Below are positions 30,125-40,160 of a stretch of 64,000 nucleotides of DNA, one piece after another. Source of the DNA: Advenella kashmirensis WT001. Lineage in GTDB: Bacteria; Pseudomonadota; Gammaproteobacteria; Burkholderiales; Burkholderiaceae_B. A model generated the notes under the pieces. It saw only the letters and a program-made list of their open reading frames with translations, made no database searches and was not told the DNA's origin. Position 1 is the stretch's first letter. The number at the start of each line of letters is the position of its first letter. Location: the NCBI RefSeq assembly GCF_000219915.2, contig NC_017964.1, forward strand, positions 1-64,000, given 5' to 3'. The position numbers and the translations under genes are program-made.

Positions 30125-31162
30125 ATGAATACCACTGCATTGATTCAACATGCCTTCGGGGCACCTTATTCAGCGTTCTACGCACATCCCGGCTATCGAC
30201 GGATGTTCGCACCGGATCGCCTGACCCTTGGCATTTTCCTACCGATCCGATTCTATGAGGGAGACATAAGCGTTTTTGCCGGTCAAACGGATTTGGTCAC
30301 GCAGATTGACCGATGGAATTTTGCCGCGATATGGGTACGTGACGTGCCCTTATTCGACCCGTCTTTCGGGGATGCCGCGCAGGTGCTCGATCCCTTTACC
30401 TATCTGGCGTTTCTGGCCGCGCGCACGGAAAACGTCGCATTAGCCACCGGCAGCACGATCTTTTCATTGCGACACCCTATTGATCTGGCCAAGGCCTCTG
30501 CGACGATCGACCAGTTGTCCGGCGGTCGCCTGGTGCTGGGCATAGCCTCGGGTGATCGGCCTATCGAGTTTCCCGCTTATGGCCTGGCACACGATCAGCG
30601 TGCAGAACGTTTTGCGCAGGCGGTAACGTACTTTCGCCAGCTCATGCGGCCAGGATATCTGGAGATTGATTCTCCATTGGGTCGTTTCAGTCAGGCAGAG
30701 TTTTTGCCTAAACCGGTATCCGGCATGATTCCCTTGATTGTGACTGGTTCGTCTGGACAATCACTTTCTTGGATCGCCGAACATGCCGATGGGTGGCTGA
30801 CCTACCCGAATGCCACCCATACGCCCAGCGGACCGTTGCGGCTGGCCGAGAAAATACGCGCGTGGCGCGACCTGATTCCCGATGTGGGATTCAGGCCGCA
30901 TATGACCAATGAATGGCTGGATCTGAGCGATGACCCTAATTACCCACGCACGCCGTTACGTGGTGGATTCATATTGCGCACAGGACGAAAGGGCTTGGTT
31001 TCGCTGCTGCAGGAGTGGCAGGCGGCAGGGGTTAATCACGCCGCACTGGGCATTCAATTCTCCCGGAGGCCGCCGGCGGAGGTGGTCCAGGAGCTGGCAG
31101 AAGAAGTGCTCCCATTCTTTGCCTCGCACCAGGGACCGTCGCCTGCTTTGTCTGCTTGGTAA
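30125..31162 (+). CDS. Luciferase-like (LLM class) flavin-dependent oxidoreductase
   Basis: A 345-residue TIM-barrel FMN enzyme of the bacterial luciferase family. RLTLGIFLPIRFYEG is the typical first strand. FAAIWVRDVPLFDP, TENVALATGSTIFSLRHPIDLAKASATIDQLSGGRLVLGIASGD and the C-terminal ALGIQFS follow. Members are two-component monooxygenases or F420/FMN oxidoreductases. ATG 30125 is used because GGAG lies 7 nt upstream; ATG 30119 is alternative. It begins 18 bp after the GST gene. Confidence 0.88.
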   Translation: MNTTALIQHAFGAPYSAFYAHPGYRRMFAPDRLTLGIFLPIRFYEGDISVFAGQTDLVTQIDRWNFAAIWVRDVPLFDPSFGDAAQVLDPFTYLAFLAARTENVALATGSTIFSLRHPIDLAKASATIDQLSGGRLVLGIASGDRPIEFPAYGLAHDQRAERFAQAVTYFRQLMRPGYLEIDSPLGRFSQAEFLPKPVSGMIPLIVTGSSGQSLSWIAEHADGWLTYPNATHTPSGPLRLAEKIRAWRDLIPDVGFRPHMTNEWLDLSDDPNYPRTPLRGGFILRTGRKGLVSLLQEWQAAGVNHAALGIQFSRRPPAEVVQELAEEVLPFFASHQGPSPALSAW

Positions 31163-31506
31163 GCGTACGAGCCGCCTGTCAGGCCCGCGGGATGGGCTGC
31201 AGTATGTAACAGCCATCGCGTTTTGCTGGGCGGACCGTCTCAGGTATGCTCATTGCCCTCGGTTCTGGTATCTACGTATTCTGCGCAAGATGGGCTAAGG
31301 ACAGTGTCCCGGCCAGTGTGTGTCTGCAGCAGTGGCGACAGCCCATTTTCGACCCTCTGCTGCTACAATTGCTCCTTCCTTTCGCCGTTTCCGCCGTCTT
31401 GCCATCAGGCAAGCTGCCCGTCCGGCTCATCGCCCCGTCATCCTTGATCTCATCCCGGTCAGTCTCGGCTGGGGTTTTTGTTCCCGAAAATGAAGACCTA
31501 CCCTCA

Positions 31507-33179
31507 ATGATTATTCTCAAGAACGTGACCTTGCGTCGCGGCAGCAAAGTATTGCTCGACAAAACCTCCGTCACACTCAATCCCGGGGAAAAGGTGGGTC
31601 TGGTCGGCCGCAACGGCGCGGGCAAGTCTTCATTATTCGCGGTGCTCAATGGCACGCTGCACGAGGATGGCGGCGAGTTTTCCATCCCATCGCAGTGGCG
31701 TATGTCACAAGTGGCGCAGGACATGCCGGAAACCGAGCAGAGCGCAACGGACTTTGTGGTGGAGGGTGACACGATCCTGCTAGCCGCGCAAAACGAAGTT
31801 ACGGCATCCGAGGCCAGTGATGACGGCATGCGCATGGCGCACGCGTATATGGCCTTGCACGACGCCGGCGCTCACGATGCCGCTGCCCGTGCGCAGGCCC
31901 TTATTCTGGGACTGGGCTTTAGCGTGGCTGAACTTGACCGACCGGTAAACAGCTTTTCGGGTGGCTGGCGCATGCGCCTGCAGCTGGCTCGCGCACTTAT
32001 GTGCCCGTCGGACCTGCTGTTGCTTGATGAACCGACCAATCACCTGGATCTGGACGCCTGGTGTGGCTGGAAGCGTGGCTCAAAAACTATGCAGGCACCA
32101 TGGTTGTAATCAGCCATGACCGCGAGTTTCTGGATGCGATCACCAACGTGACGCTGCATATCGACAATGGCACACTGGTGCGCTACGGTGGCAATTACAG
32201 CAAGTTTGAAGACATGCGTGCCGAACAAATGTTGCTGCAACAGGCAGCGCACGCCAAGCAACAGGAAAAGGTTGCGCATCTGCAAAAATTCATTGACCGC
32301 TTCAAGGCAAAAGCCAGCAAAGCCAAGCAGGCGCAAAGCCGCGTCAAGGCACTTGAGCGCATGGAAAAAATTGCACCTGTATTGGCTGACGCCGAGTTTC
32401 AGTTCGAGTTTAAAGAACCGCTTAGCATGCCCAACCCCATGCTGGCAATGACCGATGGCAGCTTTGGCTACCCTGTGCCGGAAGACGCACCGGCCGGTGC
32501 AGCGCCTACGGTCATCGTGCAGAATGTTAATCGTACTGTTCTGGCCGGGCAGCGTATCGGCATTCTTGGCGCCAATGGACAAGGCAAGTCTACGCTGGTT
32601 AAAACCATAGCCGGTGCCTTGGCGCCGATCGCCGGCGAAATCATCCCGGGCAAAGGCCTGAATATCGGCTATTTTTCGCAGCAGGAACTGGATGTCCTGC
32701 GACCGGCCGAGACCCCGCTTGAACACATGATACGCCTGGTGCGCGACACGCCGGCCAGCATGCGCCCCAGCGCCATGGATTGTCGTGAACAGGGGCTGCG
32801 CAATTTTCTGGGCACCTTTAATTTTAGTGGTGATATGGTCAAGCAGTCTGTCGGCAGCATGAGCGGCGGGGAGAAAGCGCGCCTGGTGTTGTGCATGATC
32901 GTCTGGCAGCGTCCCAATTTTCTGCTGCTGGATGAACCGACCAACCACCTGGATCTGGCCACACGCGAAGCCCTGAGCGTCGCGCTGAACGAATTCGAAG
33001 GTTCGGCGATGCTGGTCAGCCACGACCGCGCGTTGTTGCGTTCGGTCTGCGATGAATTCTGGCTGGTGTCGCGCGGCGGCATGACAGATTTTGACGGCGA
33101 CCTGGACGATTACCAGGTATATCTACTGGAAGAGGCCAAGCGTCAGCGGGAAGCGGCGAGCGGCAGAAAGGTTGCTTGA
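31507..33179 (+). CDS. ABC-F family ATPase, frameshifted
   Basis: About 557 residues after repair. Two nucleotide-binding domains without membrane segments define ABC-F proteins, which act on ribosomes. Domain 1 has VGLVGRNGAGKSSLF (Walker A), FSGGWRMRLQLARAL (signature) and LLLLDEPTNHLDLDA. A charged linker (AKQQEKVAHLQKFIDRFKAKASKAKQAQSRVKALERM) separates it from domain 2 with IGILGANGQGKSTL, SMSGGEKARLVL and LLLDEPTNHLDL. The frame breaks near 32058, where one G is missing before TGGTGTGG. ATG 31507 starts at MIILKNVTLRRG; the open frame further upstream has no coding sign. YheS-like, but the exact subfamily is uncertain. Confidence 0.92.
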
Positions 33180-33372
33180 GCGATAAGGTGAGGGGGCGGT
33201 TGTTGTGCCGTTGGTGCAGTTGGAACGGAGATTGAGTCGTTAGCTGGCGATAACGAGCGTTGCAATATAGGGCAGCTCGCTCATTCTCCATTTGCGGATG
33301 CAGTGACTGGCCAGGATAAGGGAAGATCATATAAAATATAAAATCTGATTTCCTGACAAGTGGTGAGTTTTG

Positions 33373-34062
33373 ATGAATGCTCCAAAGATAGGCCTCGAAC
33401 GCCAGAATCTGACTGCTCGCATAAGTGGGCAACTAGCGGAAGAGTTGATGGCCGGAGATTTTATGCCTGGGCAACCACTGGTCTTAAGAGAGGTTGCAGA
33501 GAGATTTGGAGTCAGCCAGACTCCGGTTCGCGAAGCGCTATTGCAATTAGTCTCCGAAGGTGCTTTAGCGATGTCTCCAAGCAAATCAATCTTTGTGCCT
33601 GAAGTCTCGAGAGCATTGGTCAACGAGCTTAGGGAGCTACGGATTCTACTGGAATGTTATGCCGCACGTAGCGCTAGCCAACGCATCACTCCTGCAATGA
33701 TTACCAAATTGAAGCAGATCCATGGCCGCATGAGGACTGCAATGCAGGAGCGAAAAACTCGGGAAATACTCGTGCTCAACAAGCAATTTCATATGACGTT
33801 GTACACGCAGGCTGATATGCCGACGACCGTGGTGATGATCCGTCAGCTCTGGATGCGCATGTCACCTTACTTGAATTATCTTTACAAACCCAATTTCCCA
33901 GATCCCAACCTGGTGAAAGACGGACATCCGCATGAGGTGGTCATCGAGGGGCTGGAGAAAGCAGACCCTGATCTTGTGCAGAAGGGCGTAGAGCAAGATT
34001 TGCGCTACTTGCAACAGCATTTGGCTGATAACTTGGATGCCATTTTTCCTTCCGACATGTAG
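33373..34062 (+). CDS. GntR-family regulator (FadR subfamily)
   Basis: A 229-residue protein with winged HTH AEELMAGDFMPGQPLVLREVAERFGVSQTPVREALLQLVSEGAL and an all-helical FCD domain with ELRILLECYAARSA, LNKQFHMTLY and the metal-binding His near DGHPHEVVIEGL. It precedes a catabolic cluster on the same strand (34351-41120) and is the likely repressor: a 23-bp palindrome lies before the first gene, and a related AT-rich stretch (33328-33351) lies before this gene. The in-frame TTG at 33370 is an alternative start. Confidence 0.9.
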   Translation: MNAPKIGLERQNLTARISGQLAEELMAGDFMPGQPLVLREVAERFGVSQTPVREALLQLVSEGALAMSPSKSIFVPEVSRALVNELRELRILLECYAARSASQRITPAMITKLKQIHGRMRTAMQERKTREILVLNKQFHMTLYTQADMPTTVVMIRQLWMRMSPYLNYLYKPNFPDPNLVKDGHPHEVVIEGLEKADPDLVQKGVEQDLRYLQQHLADNLDAIFPSDM

Positions 34063-34284
34063 AAAATGAAGCAACGGCTGGTAGTCAGGCGCCGACGTCC
34101 GAGTTACGCCTGTGGTAATGCCGTGCCACAGCAGATGGCCACCTGCCAACATAATTTTAAAGCTTCCTCCTCTGGCAACCAGGCCAGTGGACCCGTAGAA
34201 GACATTTGACGCTATCGTCTACGAATTCTGGATAGTCCAAGTTTGGCACCTTCCAATACCACCATATGCTGTTTTTCTGTCTGG

Positions 34285-34313
34285 TTGACACTTTCAAACA
34301 AATTTTATAAACT
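34285..34313 (+). promoter_or_regulatory. Probable promoter of the SDR-Bug-dehydrogenase cluster
   Basis: A consensus -35 TTGACA (34285-34290) is followed after 17 bp by TAAACT (34308-34313) as a -10. The operator palindrome begins at the next base, so a bound repressor would block initiation. Confidence 0.5.
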
Positions 34314-34336
34314 ACATTTTATATTTTATAAAATGT
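34314..34336. promoter_or_regulatory. Probable GntR operator
   Basis: ACATTTTATA, a 3-bp TTT centre, then TATAAAATGT: a perfect 10-3-10 palindrome just downstream of the predicted -10 and 14 bp before the first gene of the cluster. Confidence 0.6.
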
Positions 34337-34350
34337 AAAAAATAAAGAAA

Positions 34351-35063
34351 ATGAGACAATCCCAGGAACGGACAGTGCTTATCACGGGTGCCAGCCATGG
34401 TATCGGGCTGGCCATTGCGCACAAAATGGCTAGCGTCGGCTGGCAAGTGATAGGCATTGCACGAGGTGGGGATCGTGAGAGCTTTCCTGGGACATTGATG
34501 GCATGCGATTTGTCTAATATTGGCCAGACGCACACCGTGTTGCATCTGATCTCGCAGAATCATCATATTGATGGAATCGTCAATAATGTGGGCATTGCAT
34601 GTCCCCAGCCTTGGAAAGTGTGGATTTGATCACGCTGACCCAAGTGTTCGATCTGAATGTTCGTGTGGCGGTACAAGTCACCCAGCACTTCATTCCCCAA
34701 ATGAGAGCCCGCCGGTTTGGTCGCATTATCAATATCTCCAGTCGCGTTGTGAACGGGACAGCCGGACGCACCGCCTATGCTGCTGCCAAAAGTGCTCTGC
34801 TGGGATGCACTAACACCTGGGCCGTTGAGTTAGCCGACAGTGACATTACAGTCAACGCAATACTGCCAGGTCCGATAGAAACTGCCATGTTTCGCAAAGC
34901 CCGGCCTGTTGGTAGCGCTGAAGAAGCGAAAATGCTGGCCACCATTTTGCTGAACCGATTCGGCACACCGGAGGACGTAGCCGAAGCTGCGGCATACCTG
35001 CTGTCTGACGGTGCTGCCTATGTGACAGGGCAGCATCTGGGCCTTGATGGAGGGCGCCGATGA
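34351..35063 (+). CDS. Short-chain dehydrogenase/reductase, frameshifted
   Basis: About 237 residues after repair. The NAD(P)-binding motif is TVLITGASHGIGLAIAHKM; NNVG marks the structural motif. The catalytic Ser lies in IINISSRV and the YAAAK (YxxxK) pair follows, then ITVNAILPGPIETAM and the C-terminal GQHLGLDGGRR. A one-base deletion near 34610 shifts QPLESVDL out of frame. It is the first gene of the GntR-linked cluster and is followed 43 bp later by a second SDR. Substrate unknown. Confidence 0.88.
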
Positions 35064-35106
35064 GCATCGGCGCTTTAATTTTCCACTTTTAAAACAAGGA
35101 CAAACA

Positions 35107-35865
35107 ATGCAATTGAATGATTCGCCACGTGTGGCACTAGTGACAGGAGCAGCTGGCGGCATTGGATTGGCTGTCGCTCGCCGCTTCTCCGAGATGGGCT
35201 TGCGGATTTGCGTGTGGGACGCACACGCCATGCAGGCGGATTCTGTCAATGCAGATACGCGCAACATATTGGTTCAAAAAATCGATGTCACTGACTATCG
35301 GGCAGTTACGTTAGCGTTGGCAGAAATCAGAGAGACATGGGGGGCAATCTCCATTCTGGTTAACAATGCGGGTATTTCGCCCAAGTCTGCCGATGGTAAG
35401 GGTGCAGGCGTACTGCAAGTCGAACCAGAGCAATGGCGTCACGTTGTGGAGGTCAATCTGACCGCCCCCATGATGCTGATTCAGCAAGTGGCGCCAGACA
35501 TGATTGCACAACGCTGGGGGCGCGTCATCAACATTGCTTCGCAGGCTGCCAGGACAAGAGCCAGCGTTCCGGGTGTGGCCTATGTTTGCTCCAAGACTGC
35601 AGTCCTTGGATTGAGCCGATATGCGGCCGATGAGCTGGGTCCGCTCGGCGTTACCGTCAATACGCTGGCGCCGGGCAGGATTACTTCGCCGATGACCGAC
35701 GTAGTAAAGCCCGAGGTCAATGCCGCATTTGTCGAAAGAACACCTGTACGGCGCTTGGGGACTCCTGAAGACGTCGCGACCGCAGCATCCTTCTATATCA
35801 CGGAACAAGCCAGTTTTCTGAACGGTACTGTTCTGGATGTAAATGGTGGTCTTTATATGCCATGA
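35107..35865 (+). CDS. Short-chain dehydrogenase/reductase (FabG-like)
   Basis: A 252-residue classical SDR: VALVTGAAGGIGLAVARRF (cofactor site), NNAG, VINIASQAAR (catalytic Ser), YVCSKTAVLGL (YxxxK), and VTVNTLAPGRI. Its length and motifs match 3-oxoacyl-ACP reductase-like enzymes, but within a catabolic cluster it more likely oxidises a secondary alcohol of the substrate. ATG 35107 has an AAGGA ribosome-binding site; the frame is open upstream to 35044. The frame is intact. Confidence 0.9.
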   Translation: MQLNDSPRVALVTGAAGGIGLAVARRFSEMGLRICVWDAHAMQADSVNADTRNILVQKIDVTDYRAVTLALAEIRETWGAISILVNNAGISPKSADGKGAGVLQVEPEQWRHVVEVNLTAPMMLIQQVAPDMIAQRWGRVINIASQAARTRASVPGVAYVCSKTAVLGLSRYAADELGPLGVTVNTLAPGRITSPMTDVVKPEVNAAFVERTPVRRLGTPEDVATAASFYITEQASFLNGTVLDVNGGLYMP

Positions 35866-35929
35866 GGACTCCAGTGAAAAATTAAAAAAGATAGGACAAC
35901 AAAACCCAAAAAACGAGGAGATGAACGAT

Positions 35930-36892
35930 ATGGTCAAAACTATTTCAGCTTATTTTTTTATTACAGCAGGCCTGCTGACGCATGCTTCCGTGCTGCATGC
36001 GCAGACGTATCCTGCGCGTACGATTGAAATGACCGTACCGTACGGTGCCGGTGGCACCACCGATGCGGTGAGCAGACGCCTGGCTAGTTACCTGGAGAAA
36101 GAGCTGGGTCAGCCTGTCGTGGTGGTCAATAAGCCGGGAGCACAGGGCACACTACAGGCAGCGCATCTTGCCCGAGCCAAATCAGATGGCTACACCATTG
36201 GTATCCTGGGGTACACGGCAATTACATATACCTCGCAACTGATGCAGGTGCCCTATGAAAGAAATGACTTCGAGATGATCGGCGCCATCGGTAGCACCAG
36301 CTATGGCATTGTGGTGTCCGCCGAGTCGCCGATCAGGAACGTCGATGATCTGGTTGTTGCAGCGAAAAAGCCCGAAGGCGTGGCATACGGGATTACTGGT
36401 GCGCCCAATAACCTGCCTATACTGCGTCTGGCGAAAATGACCGGCGGTGTGTTCGAACAGGTGTTATATAAATCTGGGATGGAAGCGGTAACGGCTGCTG
36501 CAGGCAAGCATGTACAAATGGCATTGCAGAACCCGCCCGACTTTGCTCCCTTGGTCAAATCAGGATCGCTCAGACTGATTGCCTCTGCAAGCGCGAAGCG
36601 ATTGGCTGCCTTTCCTGAGGTGCCTACCATGCGTGAACAAGGCTACGATATTTCGACAATTGGATTGCTGGGCATTGCCGCACCTAAAGGGATACCCGAT
36701 GAGGCACGCCAGAAGTTGGAGGCTGCTGTCATGAAATCGGTCAATGATCCAGAGTACATCAAATTCATAGAAGGAATTCATGGTATGCAAGCAACGCCGA
36801 TGGCGGGTGCTGCATTCAGGAAAACGGTAGATGAAGGCTATGAGGCGATGGGACGCATGATCAAGGAACATGATATTGCCCGTATCAATTGA
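35930..36892 (+). CDS. Bug/TctC-family periplasmic solute-binding protein
   Basis: A 320-residue Bug protein. A signal peptide (SAYFFITAGLLTHASVLHAQ) is followed by the family landmarks YPARTIEMTVPYGAGGTTDAVSR, VVVVNKPGAQGTLQAA and LVVAAKKPEG. Bug proteins capture carboxylates in the periplasm, normally for a TctAB membrane pair that is absent here. It is clearly paralogous to the protein at 40161 (shared APNNL, LYKSG, IKEH/IKEA-RI ends), suggesting duplication within the cluster. The start at 35930 follows GAGGAG by 9 nt. Confidence 0.92.
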   Translation: MVKTISAYFFITAGLLTHASVLHAQTYPARTIEMTVPYGAGGTTDAVSRRLASYLEKELGQPVVVVNKPGAQGTLQAAHLARAKSDGYTIGILGYTAITYTSQLMQVPYERNDFEMIGAIGSTSYGIVVSAESPIRNVDDLVVAAKKPEGVAYGITGAPNNLPILRLAKMTGGVFEQVLYKSGMEAVTAAAGKHVQMALQNPPDFAPLVKSGSLRLIASASAKRLAAFPEVPTMREQGYDISTIGLLGIAAPKGIPDEARQKLEAAVMKSVNDPEYIKFIEGIHGMQATPMAGAAFRKTVDEGYEAMGRMIKEHDIARIN

Positions 36893-37083
36893 TCTTCAGA
36901 AATTTATACGTGCGTCTTTATCACAACAACATAATGTCTTTACCTGGATTCTCAGGATCAAATTTGACAATTAACAGGATGCGTCTTGGATGAACTATTC
37001 AAATATCCAGACTTGTCTCGAAGTGTAGTGCAGTAGTCTGCAATATTTTGGAACTACACATAATAGAAACGGAGATAAAGTTA

Positions 37084-38124
37084 ATGCTAGCAGTCAGAAA
37101 AACGAGTCCGGTGCATGGAGTATCGCTGGATGATATTCCAGAACCCGATAGTCCCGCTTCTGGGGAGGTCATCGTCGCGGTAGTTGCAGTCGGCATTTGT
37201 GGATCTGATGTTCATGTCTATGAATGGACATCGGGATATGAATTTATGCGTTCTCGATTGCCGGTTGTATTGGGACACGAGTTTTCAGGAAAGATCGCAG
37301 CTGTAGGAGACGACGTGGTCGGCCTACGAGTGGGTGATTCGGTGGTTGTGATGCCGGGCATCAGTTGCATGCGTTGCGTGACCTGCGCGCGTGGCACACC
37401 GCATTTGTGCCCGAACAAAGAGACGTTGGGGCTGACTCGGGACGGTGCATTTGCCAGTCATGTACGTGTGCCCGCATCGGGTTGCATACCTATTCCAGCG
37501 GAAACGGATTTGTCGCTGGCGGCGCTGACCGAACCACTGTGTGTGGGCGACAACGCCTGCGACGTAGGGCAAGTAACTGCTGGCGACACTGTAGTCGTGC
37601 TTGGGCCCGGAACCATCGGACAGGCAATTGTGCGCGCGGCACGTTGGAGGGGGGCCAGTCGTGTCATTGCTGTCGGCATGAACGACGCTGCCAGGCTTGA
37701 GGTTGCACAAGCAATGGGCGCAACGCATTGCATTGATCTGGCAGACGGCATCTCTTTGCAGCAAGGTATTCATCGTATTACAGGTGGCAAACCTGCTGAC
37801 GTTGTGATTGAAGCTACTGGACACGCATCCAGCATCACGGAAGGGCTCCAGATTTTGCGTAAAGGTGGCATTCTTGCTGCTGCAGGTATACACGCCCAGC
37901 GTGCATCCTTCGATTTGACGGAGATGATCCGCAACAAGCAGCAAATACGTGGTGCGCATGGTTCGCGCCGCCAGAATTGGGAGCGCATAATCGATCGCAT
38001 CGTTCACGAACCGGAATCAGTACGGCCCATGATATCTATGGAGTTGAAAATTAATGATGCGGAGCAAGGCTTCCGCCAGTGTCTTGCGCGCTCGGTGTCC
38101 AAGGTTATTCTACGGCCAGACTAA
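37084..38124 (+). CDS. Zinc-dependent alcohol dehydrogenase (MDR superfamily)
   Basis: A 346-residue medium-chain dehydrogenase. The catalytic zinc ligands lie in GICGSDVH and GHEFSG; four structural-zinc Cys occur in SCMRCVTCARGTPHLC. The NAD-binding region is VVVLGPGTIGQAIVRAARWRGA. It resembles sorbitol, threonine or other polyol dehydrogenases. ATG 37084 has a GGAG site 9 nt upstream. In the cluster it may oxidise an alcohol intermediate, with the ThDP enzyme acting on the resulting keto compound; that order is inference. Confidence 0.9.
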   Translation: MLAVRKTSPVHGVSLDDIPEPDSPASGEVIVAVVAVGICGSDVHVYEWTSGYEFMRSRLPVVLGHEFSGKIAAVGDDVVGLRVGDSVVVMPGISCMRCVTCARGTPHLCPNKETLGLTRDGAFASHVRVPASGCIPIPAETDLSLAALTEPLCVGDNACDVGQVTAGDTVVVLGPGTIGQAIVRAARWRGASRVIAVGMNDAARLEVAQAMGATHCIDLADGISLQQGIHRITGGKPADVVIEATGHASSITEGLQILRKGGILAAAGIHAQRASFDLTEMIRNKQQIRGAHGSRRQNWERIIDRIVHEPESVRPMISMELKINDAEQGFRQCLARSVSKVILRPD

Positions 38125-38174
38125 TTTTTTTCTATATCTGGATTATATCAATATCAATTTTTGAGACTGCATTT

Positions 38175-39908
38175 ATGAATACTGAAATCAAGACACCCTT
38201 AAGTACCCCAGGTTTCATCGCAAAGGGCAAGAACATTGTTGCGCATACTCTTGCGCGTGGTCTGAAACGCCATGGCGTAGAAGTGATATTCGGCCAAAGC
38301 CTGCCGAGCTTATTGCATCTGGCATGTGAAGAAATCGGCATCCAACAAATCGCGTATCGAACTGAGAACGCTGGCGGCTATATGGCAGATGGATATTCTC
38401 GCATAAGTGGCACGCCTACTATTGTGACTGCCCAGAATGGCCCGGCGGCAACATTGCTTGTTGCTCCTCTAGCCGAAGCCATGAAAGCCTCGATCCCCGT
38501 CATTGCACTAGTTCAGGAGGTTGCGCGAAATCAGACCGATAAAAATGCATTCCAGGAGTTCGATCATGTCAAATTATTTGACAGTTGTGCTAAATGGGTT
38601 AGAACATTGAGCGTCGCTGAGCGTGCAGAGGATTATTTGGACCAGGCGTTCATGGCTGCGTGTTCCGGCAGACCTGGGCCTGCCGTCTTGCTTTTGCCGG
38701 CTGATGTGCTTGCTGAGGACGGTCCGATTTCGACACGCAAAGCGAGTTTGGGGAGGTATCCTCTGGACCGCAGCGTGGCAGCGCCCGATCTTGTGTCAAA
38801 AGCGGCAGAATTAATCGCTGTATCAGAGCGCCCTATCATCATTGCCGGTGGTGGAATACACAGTTCGCAAGCGGCCGAAGCGTTAGCGCAGCTGCAGCAA
38901 TTAGCGCATTTGCCAGTAGCAACAACAAACATGGGTAAAGGCGCTGTCGATGAAAACCATCCGCTGTCGTTGGGCGTTGTCGCTAATGCTCTGGGGCCTA
39001 ATAGCCTGACAAAAAGCCAAGCCGGGTTTGTCAAAAATGCCGACACTATTTTGCTGATCGGTAACAGAACAAACCAGAATGGGACCGAGAGCTGGACACT
39101 GTATCCACAGGGTGCCAACTATATCCATATAGACATAGACGGTAATGAAATTGGACGGAACTACGAAGCGCTTCGGTTAAAAGGCGATGCGCAACTAACT
39201 ATTCAGGCATTGACCGCTGAATTGGGTAAGTGTGATCTGCAAAAGCGGATTGCTGCCAGGCCCGTGCTGGAAAAGCAAATTGCTGCGAACAAAGCGTTTG
39301 ACCTTCAAGCGTCTACTGCCGTACGCACTAGCGAACAAACGCCTATTCGTCCCGAGCGTTTAATGCACGAATTGCAACAAGTGCTTAAGTCAACTGATAT
39401 TGTCGTGGCCGATGCCAGCTATTCCTCCATCTGGATTACCAATTACCTGACTGCAGCACGGGTTGGTCAACGTTTTCTGACCCCACGGGGATTAGCGGGG
39501 TTGGGCTGGGGGTTCCCGATGGCATTGGGTGCAAAAGTGGCTCAGCCCGAAGTTGATGTCTATGCGGTGGTGGGCGATGGTGGTTTTGGCCATGTGTGGT
39601 CAGAGCTGGAGACGGCAATTCGGATGAACATCAAGGTGACGCTGTTTGTCATCAACAATGGCATTCTGGGTTTTCAGAAGCATGCGGAAAATAAGAAGTA
39701 CGGCGACCATACATCGGCCGTGAATTTCGCGCAGGTCAATCATGCGGCAGTAGCGCAGGCTTGCGGCTGCCTGGGAATTCGCGTTACTGAACCTGATGAA
39801 TTGCAGCAAGCGATCAAACAGGCCAAGGCGTCGGATAAGACCGTTTTGATTGAAGTGATTTGCGATCAGAATGCATTTCCGCCGTTAACTTTCTATTCCG
39901 CGGAATGA
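38175..39908 (+). CDS. Thiamine diphosphate-dependent enzyme (acetolactate synthase-like)
   Basis: A 577-residue ThDP enzyme with the three-domain layout of acetolactate synthase and keto-acid decarboxylases. The N-terminal domain supplies the catalytic Glu in YRTENAGGYMADGYSR. A central domain (about 200-350) follows. The C-terminal cofactor domain has YAVVGDGGFGHVWSELETA...NN, the GDG-N ThDP/metal motif. It may ligate or decarboxylate a 2-keto acid; true ALS function is unlikely in this context, with no small subunit and a catabolic neighbourhood. ATG 38175 is used; an earlier in-frame start at 38079 overlaps the dehydrogenase gene. Confidence 0.88.
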   Translation: MNTEIKTPLSTPGFIAKGKNIVAHTLARGLKRHGVEVIFGQSLPSLLHLACEEIGIQQIAYRTENAGGYMADGYSRISGTPTIVTAQNGPAATLLVAPLAEAMKASIPVIALVQEVARNQTDKNAFQEFDHVKLFDSCAKWVRTLSVAERAEDYLDQAFMAACSGRPGPAVLLLPADVLAEDGPISTRKASLGRYPLDRSVAAPDLVSKAAELIAVSERPIIIAGGGIHSSQAAEALAQLQQLAHLPVATTNMGKGAVDENHPLSLGVVANALGPNSLTKSQAGFVKNADTILLIGNRTNQNGTESWTLYPQGANYIHIDIDGNEIGRNYEALRLKGDAQLTIQALTAELGKCDLQKRIAARPVLEKQIAANKAFDLQASTAVRTSEQTPIRPERLMHELQQVLKSTDIVVADASYSSIWITNYLTAARVGQRFLTPRGLAGLGWGFPMALGAKVAQPEVDVYAVVGDGGFGHVWSELETAIRMNIKVTLFVINNGILGFQKHAENKKYGDHTSAVNFAQVNHAAVAQACGCLGIRVTEPDELQQAIKQAKASDKTVLIEVICDQNAFPPLTFYSAE

Positions 39909-39945
39909 TACGGAAAATTGCATTCATGGCTGGCGTTGCCATTTA

Positions 39946-39975
39946 CAGCCATCGGTAGTTAGGGTCCGATGGCTG
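39946..39975. terminator. Stem-loop after the ThDP gene
   Basis: CAGCCATCGG pairs perfectly with CCGATGGCTG around a 10-nt loop, 38 bp past the stop codon. There is no T-run, so it may be an mRNA 3' stabiliser or partial terminator. Confidence 0.4.
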
Positions 39976-40160
39976 CGGCGAAAGGAGCGTCCGCCATGAG
40001 TCAAGCATCTGGATCGTGCGCTTGTGCAGCAACTGCTGTCACGGTGTAGGTGAGGTGCTTTGAAGTAGGGTCGGTTTTACCAATACTAGGAACAGCGCCG
40101 TTATCGACAATAAATGTCGCAGGTGGCATACGTTATTTCAGAGTCCACAGGGAAAAGGTA

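Noticed and set aside
31246..31506. An N-terminal extension of the ABC-F protein starting at 31246
   Set aside because: The extension has no ABC-F similarity, and MIILKNVTLRRG at 31507 is the typical family start.
32040..33023. A 327-codon minus-strand frame opposite the ABC-F gene
   Set aside because: The plus strand encodes both ABC-F domains with all motifs; the antisense frame has none.
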